A DNA stretch of 64,000 nucleotides. Source: Pseudogymnoascus destructans. Taxonomy: Eukaryota > Ascomycota > Leotiomycetes > Thelebolales > Thelebolaceae. Within the stretch, counting starts at the first letter, position 1; the number at the start of each line of letters is the position of its first letter. This document shows, piece after piece, positions 1 to 9,934 of this stretch. A program made the translations under genes and the position numbers. The stretch covers positions 496,001 through 560,000 of the forward strand of contig NW_020167542.1 in NCBI RefSeq assembly GCF_001641265.1, read 5' to 3'. The notes beneath the pieces are model-generated. The model was not told the origin of the DNA, did not search any database, and saw only the letters and a list, made by a program, of their open reading frames with translations.

Positions 1-68
1 ACCACCCTTCCTGCCCCCGCCCCAATCCATCACACCTCCCCCCTCCACACCTCAGCCCCCCCCCCGCC

Positions 69-230
69 CTCACCCCATAGCAAACCGCCATCGTGAAATC
101 CACCGCCCCCGTCCTCGAGAAGCACAGCAACGCCATCACCTTTCTACAAGCGCTCCAGCGAGTGGTTCTCCCACCCACTTCACTCTCCTTAATCGCCATG
201 TTGGAATTTTGTCAACACCAACCAGAACCC
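69..230 (+). pseudogene. Degraded N-terminal fragment of a flavohemoglobin
   Basis: Translation of the plus strand reads L-T-P, a stop at 78-80, then QTAIVKSTAPVLEKHSNAIT. This resembles the start of the globin domain of fungal and bacterial flavohemoglobins (nitric oxide dioxygenases). The match then continues only after frame changes: an FYK segment followed by a Ser-rich stretch near 140-175, and NFVNTNQ near 204-226. The rest of the globin domain and the FAD/NAD reductase domains are absent from the window. The stop, the frame breaks and the truncation mark it as a relic. It lies just past the 3' end of the P450 gene on the other strand. The identification rests on motif memory over about 50 residues, so it is moderate only. 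Confidence 0.45.
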
Positions 231-274
231 CTGCTGGTTCCAACCAAGTTACTTCCACCCCATTCTATTTCACA

Positions 275-2132
275 TCACGCCTCAACTTCCACCTCCTCCC
301 TCCTCGGCCTTATCCAAATATTCGTCTTCATATCCGGCACCGCATTAAACATAAACCCCAGCTGCCAATCCCTCGGCCTCTCCACCTCCCTGTACTCAAA
401 CCTCTCCAAAAACTCCAACAAAAACAACTTCACCACCACCAGCGCGAGGTGTCGTCCCGGACACGCATGTTTGCCTGTAATTTCTCCATTAGCACACTAT
501 CTTTCTCCCAAGGCCGACAGTAGGGTGACTGAATGGGGGGGGGAACACATACCATGACCAAAACTCATAAACCGATCACTCGGCTGACTACTCGCCACTC
601 TATCCTCCGCAAACCTAAACCCCCTAAACGTCCTCGCATCCTCATACACCCCCTCATCCATATGGATCCCATGCAACGGCATCTGCGTCACCGTCCCAAA
701 CGGCAAATGCACCGGTTTCGCCCCCCCAAACCCCTCCGACGGCTGTAACGTCACGCCCTTCGGATCAAGCACCTTGCGTTGACTCAACAACTGCCCAACG
801 GGATGCAACCGCTGCGATTCCTTGATGAAAGAGTCCAGCAGCGGTAGGGACGAGAGAGCTTGCGTCGTCCACACCCCGTTGTTACCAGCGAGCACCGCGC
901 GCGCTTGTTCCAGGATCCTGTCCGCATAAAGTGAGGGAGGGTGCGAGACAAGGTCGTGTATGCAGTGCGTCAGCGTGATAGTAGTCGTATCCACCGCCGC
1001 GAAAGAAAAATCCAGAAGCCGTCCAATAACGCCCGTGAGCACCGTCGACTCCTTCGCCTCCGCGTACCCTGGCCGCGAGAGGACGTAATTCACCATCATA
1101 GGCAGGACAGTTGGTTCGCCATCCGCATACGTCCCCGGCGTCGGCGGGTTGGCGAGGAGGGCGCGGACGTCGGGGAGGATCAAGGCGCGCAGTTTGGCGA
1201 CGCGGCGGGTGGTGTTGAAGAGTGGTGCGATTAACGGGACGAGCGGGCGCCAGAGGTTCTTGAGGAAGAAGGATTGGATGATGATCCCATTTGCGAAGCC
1301 GGCGAGGGTGTCTGTCCACGCGGGGAGGGTGGTGTATTTCGCGCCGACGAGGATGCGTGTTGTGATGCGCCCGATGGCGGTGAGGGTGGAGGGGTGCACG
1401 GTTAGGGGGTACCACTCTTCTTCGCCGGAGAGGAGGGTTGGGGGGGGTGGGGGGGGAGGAAGAAGGAGAGGCTGGTGTGGATTTCGGTGGTGAGGGGAGC
1501 GATCATGGCGTCGACGGAGCGGGTGATGGAGGTGCGGACGAGGTGGATTATGTCCGTGTTGTCGTGGCCGAGGAATGGTTCGAGGACGAGGCCCTGGGGG
1601 GGGGTTAGGGTTGGTGAGGGAAAGAAAAGGGGGGGGCTCACGTCTTCATTTGCGGGCGTGGAGTTTGCCATTCGGTCGGGGATCTTGCGTATTGCTGCGA
1701 AGACGGAGGGGGGGAGGACATAGTGCCCGCCAGCCATGAACGCTTCATTGTTTTTTGAGTACTAATATTTTGTCAGTAATTCGTTTGGTTGCCTCGAATG
1801 AATCTCCGTCACCGCTGCTTTCTCATCTATTCCCCCGACCACTCCCACAATTTCATACACCTCACCCCTATCATCTCAAGCCTTCAACCACCACCCCCCT
1901 TTTCCCCATGACAAAGATTAAACCCAACAAAACCAAAAAATAATCTCACCTTCTCATAAAATTGCTCAATCAGCACACTCCCCGGCACACTCTTTCCACT
2001 TAGAAACGCCCACCAAGAGTTTGATGCCACTGGCGGCGCCTTTCTCACAACGGTCCGGAAGAGGGCGTGGAGCTGGATGTAGGCGATGTAGGTGATGAGT
2101 GCCGTTACGGCGTAGATGAGGAGGGACGGCAT
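275..2132 (-). CDS. Cytochrome P450 monooxygenase, ent-kaurene oxidase-like class, with one frame break
   Basis: Exons by splice sites: 2132-1950, 1761-1642, 1593-553 and 474-275. A membrane anchor follows the start (MPSLLIYAVTALITYIAYI). The I-helix segment FAAVDTTT, the K-helix ESQR (ExxR) and the haem loop FGHGKHACPGR are all present. The haem loop is assembled across the last intron (552-475, donor GTATGT, acceptor ACAG). Summed exons are one base short of a multiple of three. The frame breaks at two runs of eight G on the plus strand (1440-1447 and 1449-1456): upstream coding reads to SSPAKK, and downstream coding resumes as GEEEWYPLTVHPSTL. No GT..AG pair can absorb this, so either a base is missing in a homopolymer or the gene is recently broken. 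Expected length is about 514 residues. The substrate is unknown. An in-frame ATG at 2225 is possible but would bury the anchor behind 31 polar residues. Confidence 0.8.
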
Positions 2133-4269
2133 GGTGGCGTGTGTGAAGGTGAAAGAGGTGAGGTTGGTTAATGTTGCAGGTTGTCTTTGGCCAATATCTT
2201 GTTTGATGTTTTGAAATCTGGCCAAAGCCTCTTTGATGTTCGGAGTCGTCGGCCAATGCCTGTCTTGGTGATTGATAGTCGTCTCTGCTCAATATCTTGT
2301 AGGTTGTTGTATATCGTCTTCTTCAATTAGCCTGCTCAACAGAAGGAAGCAGGACATTCATATATGTACCACCCCAACCCTTCTCTTCTCCCCCTCCTCC
2401 TCCTCTAAACGAGGGTCGGGAATGCAACCACAACCACCTAGAAAGTCCATACTACAGCTCATTCCAGCCCACCCAACACCACCACCCGTCATACGACGCC
2501 ATCCATCTCTCCCTCCCTCTCATCCCAATCCCGCCAAACAAACCCGTAGCGGTGTCGACGATCACCGCCACGATGTTGCACAGCTACCCCACCTGTGGTG
2601 CTACTTGTTACGCGACGGCGCCGTCGCATCCACACCTCGCGTAGAGTGCCGTGGCAGAGAACTTTACCATCCATCCCATCCATCCCATCCATCCTTCTCC
2701 AGCCAGTACTCGGCTACGCCGTCGTACGGCGGTGCTTAACCGAGCTTTTGTGTCGCGGGATGGGCTGGATAGGATGACGGATGGGATGACGGCACGTACC
2801 AACCAACCCAACATCACCCGTGTAACTCCGTACTGTAACCCACTCGGTTACCAGCCGAGCCGACCTCTGCACACCGACTGCTCGCTTGCGGCGCGGCGGC
2901 GGCGGCGGCGGCGGTCAACGCGCATACGGTACAGGGCAGCGAATGATGCACCGTTTAGTACTGATTATTGACTACTGGGTGGTGATCAGTGTATGCACAA
3001 CTCCAAGCGATTTGCACCGTTTATTCCCGGGGCTCGGTGTTTTTTATTGGCGTGAGGGGCGGGCGCGAGAGAGATAATTGCTCAACTGTTGAGAGGAGTG
3101 AAGTTACCTTCGTAGTTATCCTACAGCCAGGTAGCTAACCCCTTTGTTTTTCGGGCTGGAAAGAAAGGGAAAAAGAAAAAGAAGAAGAAAAAACAAAATA
3201 AGACTTGTTCGCCATACTGCTGGTCACATATCCCAACATGCAAGACCCAGGGGCGACCTGGCTGACAGACTGGTTGACTGGATGTACGTGATATCTGACA
3301 ACGAACTTCTGATGCGCCTTTTCAGCACGACACCCACCACCACATCTCCACTACACACCACCACAGCACAACACACGGTATCATGTCATATAGTTTCGTA
3401 GTTATAGTGTTGTATTCGTTGTATTCTCCCTCCCACCATATACCCCCTCCGGGGATTCGGCTATTTACCACCACTATACACCCCCACAGACGCATATATA
3501 CCCTCCACCAGCCTGCCTACCCCTTTCCCCCTCCTCCACTCCCACCATCCATCCGCTGATTCCCTTTTCCCTTGGTATCAAAAAGCAAAAACAAAAACGG
3601 CTAAAACACGTGCAAGTAATAAACAGCAAATCGCAGTCGAATGGAGGAAGATAAAAACGATCCAATCCACCCCGGTGTGGACAATATCCCATCCATACAA
3701 CCCCCAACCAAGCAAAGGAAACGAAAGCAGAAGGGAGCCGTGATTTTCTTTCTTCGTCTCGTTTCGTTGGAGAGTATTCTGCTGTGGTATCACCCCCATC
3801 TCATTCATCATTCCCGTATGCTTCCCTCATCGATGTAGACTGCCTCACTATATATCCTCCTCATCGACCATCCCAGCAACACATATTAAAAAGGACGAGA
3901 GGAGCCGAGTAAATAGTCGGGGTGAAAGAGTCTAATAGCAAAAAATTGTAAATGAAAGGGCGCCGCGCAATGCCATGCATAAAATCGATCCGAGTCGAGT
4001 CGAATCGGACTGACAATAAATCGAACAAAAGCCGCCGGAGAGAGAAGGATGTGAGTTGAGTGTAGGGCATGAACACCGGTAGGGGCGCAAAGGCGATCGA
4101 AAATCCGCCAGGTGCCCAGGGAAAGAGCGCGTCGTGCGGTGCGCAGTGTATCAACGCCACATCCGGAGGCGATCCGATCGTAATTCGCCGGATAAAATCG
4201 TAGAGTAAGTAGAGTAGAGTAGAAGCATGTCATGCTGAAGTCCACCCACACAACACCCACACCCCCTCT
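2133..4269. other. Intergenic region, no gene recognised
   Basis: Only short overlapping open frames of biased composition occur here. Visible features are a CATCC-rich stretch (about 2668-2695), a pure CGG/GGC microsatellite (about 2889-2914), and CA/CT-rich tracts at 3340-3560. The left part should hold the P450 promoter and the right part the 3' end of the kinase transcript. Confidence 0.5.
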
Positions 4270-6415
4270 TCAACCCTGCGAAATCACAACCCTCGCCCCC
4301 TCCTTCCCCAACACCCCCTTCTCCTGCGGTTTCGGACTATGCCCCCTCCCCTTCTTCCTACTCAAAAACCCCAACATCCCATTTGGCTTCCCCGCCCCCG
4401 CCACCCCCTGCGCGCCGGAATCACCAACATCCTTCGCATCAGCCAGCAACGTCGTATCCCTCTTCGCCAGCTCACTCCAACTCCCCGTCTCCCCCAGCGT
4501 AACCTGCAATCCCCCCCCCTTACTCGCCATCCTCGAGCTGCTCGACTGGCTGGCTAATCGGCTCGCGCTCTCGTTAGCGCGGTTTTTTGCGCCTGCTTGG
4601 GGAGGGGGGACGTGCGGGACGTGAGGGACGTCGTAGGGGTTCGTGGTGGAGAAGACGCGGTATCCGCCGTTTTTGGAGGAGACGAGGCGGACGGGCGCGT
4701 TGAGGTTGGAGGGCGGGGATGAGCCGTGGCCGTTGGGGTTGGTGTAACCGTTGCTTGGCCCGCCACCACCGCCACTGCCGTTGCTATTGATCGGAGTTCC
4801 ATTCCCATTCACAGAGATGGAGGGGGTGCGACGATGACCCGTGGGTCCGCCGCTGCCGGGCGATTTGGAGCGCATCGTTGTAGAGGGTGTGGTTTCGCTG
4901 TTGCAAGGGGTGGAGCCGGGGGTTGTGGTGCTGCTTTGCGGTGGGGGCCGGGAGCGGAAGGCTGCGTCGTCGGCTTCTTGGAAGCTGCGGGAGGGGGTTA
5001 GTGTGGGTGGTGAGGGGGTCAGGGAGGGTGCGTACCGGGTGTATGCGGCGAGGGTGTAGTCGAATGGCATGAAGCCTGTCTCGATCATGCGGTACAGCTC
5101 GTCCTCTCGGATCTCCTTATCCGTTGCGCCTTCCGCGAGCGGTTCCCTGGGTTTTTGTCTGCGTGTGCGTGCTTCCAGGGGCGCTTCTTCGAGGAGTAGC
5201 TCTTCCAAGTCGTATGTGGCGTCGAAATTGGTCTTGTCTTTTGACGGCACGAAGACGGGCTCGATCTCCTTGCGCTCTAGCGCCTCGAAGTCGACGGATC
5301 GGAAGAAGGGGTTGTCGATGAAGCTCTGCCACGTCGCTCCGAGACGCTTGGTTGGGTCGGGTTCGAGTGCTGAGCTGACGGCGTGCATGCATGGCATTGT
5401 GACTGGCGGGGAGGTGACTGGGAAGCTGGGGTTGGCGTTCATGATTAGTTCGCCGAGGCCCTTGGCGCTGTGCGTATCGAATGGTCTCTGTTGGGGAGTT
5501 AGAAACTGCTAGATATATAACGTTGCGACTTTCTCACCTTGTTGTATATGCACTCATAGAAGAGGACGCCCAACGACCACCAATCCGCAGCCGGGCCGTA
5601 TCCTGTACCTGCCCAAACTTCGGGCGATAGATATGGTTGTGACCCAGACTTGCTCGTCAGGGGTTTTCGGGGCGTATAATCCGATGCAACATTCTAAAAA
5701 GCCAGTCAGTTGTGCCCCTCATTAAGATCGCCAATTCCACATACAAAATCAGCCAAATGGATATGGCCCTCCGAATCCAGTAACACGTTGTCTGGCTTCA
5801 CATCCCTATGTATGATCCCCTGCTTATGGATATACTTCAGCGCGCAGCCCAACTCTGCGATCCAGAACTTGACTGCGTCTTCGGTAAACGACTTGCGCGC
5901 AATGTGAAATCGCAGATCGCCTCCGCTCATTAAATCCACAACGAGGTACCTTCAAACAAGTCAGCGTTCTGTTTTCATTGACCTAGCATATCCCTAGATT
6001 ACTCACATGTATTGGGTATCTTGAAACGAGTATCGTAAATTGCATATGAATGGGTGATTCAGGTGTTCCAGCATTCGGCGCTCTCGTATTATATTCCTCA
6101 CGCTCTCGGTTCGTACAACTATATCTCAATCAGCAAGGTATCCAGTGGTATCATCGAGTGTGCACTGACTGTCGTCTTTTCGGATATACTTCAGCGCAAA
6201 CGTCAGTTTCGTGTATTTATGTTCCACGATGCGGACTTTGCCGAAAGCACCCTTTCCTACAACACGTCCGAGGGTGAAGTGATTGAGGCCGACTACAAGA
6301 TGAAGTGTTAGCAGTGACTATAACAGGGGACAATGGGCAAATATGATGCCACAGGGGGAGGCTATAACATACCATCGTCGCCCGGGGCATAAGTCGTAGA
6401 CTGACTCGCTCCCAT
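4270..6415 (-). CDS. AGC-group serine/threonine protein kinase, YANK/STK32-like
   Basis: Seven exons: 6415-6373, 6292-6170, 6118-6007, 5949-5745, 5693-5538, 5487-5036 and 4984-4270. They sum to 1806 bases, 601 residues. The start MGASQS fits an N-myristoylation signal. Kinase motifs by residue: glycine loop GKGAFG 27-32, ATP-binding K49, HRD 140-142, and DFN 160-162 in place of DFG. DFN is a known trait of the YANK (STK32) family, as is the segment VDLMSGGDLRFH. The catalytic domain ends with the AGC-type DPTKRLG and is followed by a stretch ending in GFMPFDYTLAAYTR. The last ~240 residues are Ser/Gly/Asn-rich and probably disordered. Substrates are unknown; a membrane-linked signalling role is inferred from the myristoylation motif. 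The last intron (5035-4985) was chosen because it removes a Pro/Thr-rich readthrough and restores TRFQEADDAAF. Confidence 0.9.
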
Positions 6416-6936
6416 CGTCGCAAAGGTAACCTGGACAGGCTGGCAGAGCCGGCAGGAATAGCGGCACTTGATAAAAAACGCTCAGATAAGTAGCATTCGG
6501 CGACTGCACATTCTAGTTTGCAGAGCTCGTAGATATGTGGTATGATCCGCTGGCACTGAGCAGATCGGTGGTGCGCTGGGAGCGAGGCTGTTTGGAGCGG
6601 GGGGTCGCGGTCGTAGTTGTAGCTGTAGATATCGGGGGCATGTGAGACAAGAGCGCGTAGTCGCCGATCAGACGGGTTTCAACGGCGGTGAGGCGTGGAG
6701 CGGGCGTGAGGTGGTTCGAGAAGCGGGAGGTGTGCAGATCTTGGGTCGCAGAAGTCGTTTGTTCGTAGTTCGTGGTTCGCACCAGCCACGGCCGTGGCAA
6801 CGTGGAGAATCTTGGAAGAACGCAGAGGGCGAGATGGGAGTGTCGGTTTGCGAGAACTAATTGCAATTGTAGAGGATGGGGGTATATGGGAAGGAAATTC
6901 CAGGCTCAGACAGATGGGAATAAACGGAAATGGCGG

Positions 6937-7066
6937 CGGTATGGGCGGTATGGGCGGTATGGGGGAGAAGATTGTCGGCGCCGTCGGTTTAGTCGGTTTA
7001 GTCGGTTTAGTCAGTTTAGTCGGTTTAGTCAGTTTAGTCGGTTTAGTTGGTTTGTTTAGTTGGTTG
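6937..7066 (+). repeat. Two adjacent 9-bp minisatellites
   Basis: A GGGCGGTAT array (about 6938-6964) is followed by a GGTTTAGTC array (about 6984-7062) with occasional CAGTTTAGT variants. Both have a 9-bp period, so they stay open in frame and give artificial GLVGLV-type translations. They lie 0.5-0.65 kb upstream of the kinase start codon. Confidence 0.85.
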
Positions 7067-7376
7067 AGCAGGTTAGCGATGGCTTAGTCAATTGAATTCG
7101 TTTGGTGGATGGTCGGGGGAAGTTTGTGCCCCATAAAGAAGAGCAGAGTCGGAGTAGAGTAAGATCAAAGTGAATTTGTTGTCCTCTATACTCTGTTCTG
7201 TCCTGTCTGTTGTGTAGAATATGAGGCCGGCAGGGTCTTTGAGGGTTGTTGACTTTACTGGACAAGGAGCGGTACTTGCATTCTAGGCAAGTCTACTGTG
7301 CAAATGCAAGTCACGTTTCGTACGACAAGGAAACGGGTAACATGTGTTTGCCATGCCTTCTCCATCCACCTGGCCC

Positions 7377-7505
7377 AGTCGCATCCAGTCGTATCCAGTC
7401 GTATCCAGTCGCATCCATTTCCCATCCATTTCCCATCCATTTCTCATCATTTCCCATCCATTTCCCATCCATTTCTCATCATTTCCCATCCATTTCCCAT
7501 CCCAA
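7377..7505 (+). repeat. Minisatellites of 10-bp and 11-bp period
   Basis: An array of CAGTCGTATC/CAGTCGCATC units (about 7377-7411) passes directly into TTTCCCATCCA units with TTTCTCATCA interruptions (about 7412-7503). Seen directly in the sequence. Confidence 0.85.
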
Positions 7506-7560
7506 ATGCCGTGATGGCCATAGGACATAGCAGCGAGACAGCACGAAGAACAAAAACAGT

Positions 7561-7648
7561 ACTCGATGGACCCGAGATCGATGGACCCGAGATCAATGGA
7601 CCCGAGATCAATGGACCCGAGATCGATGGACCCGAGATCGATGGATAG
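7561..7648 (+). repeat. 15-bp tandem repeat ATGGACCCGAGATCG
   Basis: Five to six near-perfect copies; the only variation is GATCG against GATCA. Both strands stay open (MDPRS repeats on plus), which is a product of the 15-bp period and not evidence of a gene. Confidence 0.9.
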
Positions 7649-8311
7649 CCATCCACAACATCAAACTTCATCCTCGGCACCCCCGCTGACATCTCCGGTA
7701 CATGTGTGTTCGGCACCGCTCATTCCACTCAGCCAAGTCAGCCCCCGCCCCCTTGGAAAGGCGTGGCACTTGTGGCAGGATCTCTGAGACACGCAGGGAC
7801 CAACAAGAGTTTGCCTGCATCGCATCGCACATGGCAAGACAGGGATCGAAGTTGCCGTGATATTGGCTGGTCCAGTCCAGTGCACACTTACATAAAAACG
7901 TAAAAACCCGGCCGCCCCCCCCGCCACCACGCCGATGCCCAACCCTCTTCTTCACCCTGGGGGTTCCGCGCCAGTTCCACAGCGGCACATATCAAGTCCC
8001 CCCCTTCCCTCCACGCCCTCCAGCGCGCCGATCACACGCCGATGTAACTCCCCATCCTCTCCTGCTCCTGACCACGCTTCCACGCTTCTCCACGCTTCAA
8101 CTAGCTCGTAACCTGCTTCCTCACCCCAACTCCAACTCACCACAAAACAAACAGGTTTCCCCGAAGTTCCCGCACCCCCGCCAACACCCCCCCAATCTCC
8201 CCGCCCTCACCGAAGCAGCCACGATCGGCAGCGGTCATCTGACCTGCCCGCCCCTGCTAGGCCTCGGCGATCAGATAGGTAGTAGGGTTAGGTCAGAATG
8301 ACCAATCATTC
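7649..8311. other. Intergenic, nothing recognised
   Basis: This is the transition from gene-like base composition to the AT-rich transposon island. It contains C-rich stretches (about 7910-7945 and 8160-8210) and no open frame I can support. Confidence 0.4.
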
Positions 8312-8367
8312 TTGCCAAGACTCGCTTAGTGTAAAGGTGGGCCTTTATACTAAGCAAGCCTTGGCAA
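8312..8367. repeat. Near-perfect inverted repeat (hairpin), about 26-bp arms
   Basis: TTGCCAAGACTCGCTTAGTG is mirrored after a short GTGGG-like loop by CACTAAGC-type sequence ending CTTGGCAA, with four or so arm mismatches. It marks the left edge of the repeat island. It could be the tip of a decayed foldback element or a transcript hairpin. Confidence 0.6.
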
Positions 8368-8729
8368 TTCACCTTCGCCACAACCCTTTAAAATGAGCTG
8401 GTCGGATGTCGAATAGATTTGTAATACATTACCATGGAGACTACTCTCCAGAGTTATGATATACCTAAGTCCGGAGGTTCTAAGGTCAATTGAGGTTAAT
8501 CCCTAGAATTCAAATGAAGACGGAATTCAAGTCTTTGACAAGCCGCCTAGACCTAAAGACTTTATTAAAGTCATTGACAACTCACTTGATAATGATGATG
8601 AAGAGGTAATATTTTATTAATATATTACGAATAACGTACATGTATAGCGAAAGCGCCAAACAAGCGAAAGTGCCAAAATATCGCGACTACCCCATAAGAA
8701 TTGCGATAAATCCACCACAACAATATAAA

Positions 8730-9240
8730 TTAATTAAAACTACTTAGAATCCTCTTCCTCAGACGTGCTATTACAATCTGACAAGTGCGCGCATTGCGTC
8801 CAGTCTCACCACACTTGCCATAGCGACGTGCATGGGTTTCTTCCCTTAGCTTCCGACCACTACTTGCCCTTATTTCTTGCTTTACTTGCTACACAACATC
8901 CCTCTCGTCCTGTAGCTCCTGTGCTACCTGTTGACTAAGTGATCCTCCTTGCTATAGTCATGTTTTTTTTGCTCTCTGGCGCTTGCTTAGCACTTCATTT
9001 GCCTGTCGCAGGTTTTGGTTCTCTGCTTTTAACAATGCTAATTAATGAATTATTTGCGATGCACCCTTTGTAAACTGGTCAACAGCTGCATAGATTGAGG
9101 TTAGAGAGCTATTTTGATGATGCGCAATTCAGTTTTTAATGAAAGTAGACTGTGATACAGCTTCAGTTGGGTTATTTGGTGTCTAAGAAACCCATGGTTG
9201 AGCGGTGTTTAGGCGAGAGGTTGGAGGTGTTGGCATCTTA
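8730..9240 (-). pseudogene. C-terminal relic of a Fot1/pogo-family (Tc1/mariner) transposase
   Basis: The minus strand, read in one frame with about seven stops, gives the typical fungal pogo/Fot1 tail. A TP..TP-rich stretch and the segment ending FTKGASQIIH come first. Next is LALLKAENQNLRQANEVLSK followed by a basic RAKKT patch. A zinc-knuckle-like tail (RRYGKCGETGRNARTCQ) closes it. Most stops sit where CAR or CGA codons are expected, consistent with C-to-T decay such as repeat-induced point mutation. The catalytic DDE part is missing: the frame ends near 9240, where another repeat begins. Confidence 0.75.
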
Positions 9241-9934
9241 TGTCACGGTTCACCAAGGCATAGGGCGCCAGTTGGGTATTATGAATTAAACTCAATCTAG
9301 AGAAGAAAGGAAAGAGAAGAGGAGCACTCGAGCAGTGGCTCGATCTATATACAGCTATGTTGTTGTGGAGTGAATTCTTGTAACGCTGACTTCTAAACGA
9401 TAGAAGACACAGAGGTTCTCTTGCGTAAAGGTTTACTTATCAGAGGAGGCAGGGGATCAGACACAAAGGCTTCAAGTAACACGTTACTAGTATATAACAA
9501 ATACTGTATTGAGTTGAGCACGAAGCTCCTATCTAAGGAAATACTATCTACTTATATAGTGGCGTCGTGCCTAGTGGACTCTTGGGAACTCACTCGAGTC
9601 CTCGGAGTCCTGGACTCTTAGGACTCTTCTCATCATCCTGCAAGTCCATCACGTGCCTAGTGGACTCCTGGGAACTCACTCGAGTCCTCGGAGTCCTGGA
9701 CTCTTAGGACTCTTCTCATCATCCTGCGAGTCCGTCACGTGATACTTTCAGAACTACTATTCCCCGCTGCCCCTCCAGGTACCAGGGCCGGTCTCATGCG
9801 ACCTCCCTCCTTCCTGTCCTGTAGTTGGCCAGCCTTCTTGTTCCGTCGTAACAATTCTCTTTAGCGAGACCAGTTCTGAGAATTCACTCCACAACTGAAA
9901 ACTTCGCTCCAACCCCAGAAATGTTACGGCTAAG
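9241..9934. repeat. Unclassified repeat-derived segment with inverted ends and an 86-bp tandem duplication
   Basis: A perfect 17-bp inverted repeat (GTTGTGGAGTGAATTCT at 9362-9378, its complement at 9879-9895) encloses an 86-bp unit present twice in tandem (9567-9652 and 9653-9738), with a few differences between copies. The segment begins TGTCACGG next to the transposase relic. A related TGTTACGG occurs at 9922. It may be a decayed LTR or non-autonomous element; no coding capacity is seen. Confidence 0.55.

Noticed and set aside
882..1415. 177-codon minus frame of His/Arg/Pro-rich composition
   Set aside because: It is the shadow of the P450 exon in another frame; the P450 frame carries all motifs.
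6513..6866. 117-codon minus frame just upstream of the kinase
   Set aside because: The kinase start MGASQS at 6415 with its intron fits the family; this frame has no motif and probably lies in the 5' leader.
7298..7648. Repetitive open frames over the minisatellites (MDPRS and SISHHFP types)
   Set aside because: Periods divisible by three, or fortuitous lack of stops, keep all frames open; no start context or splice logic.
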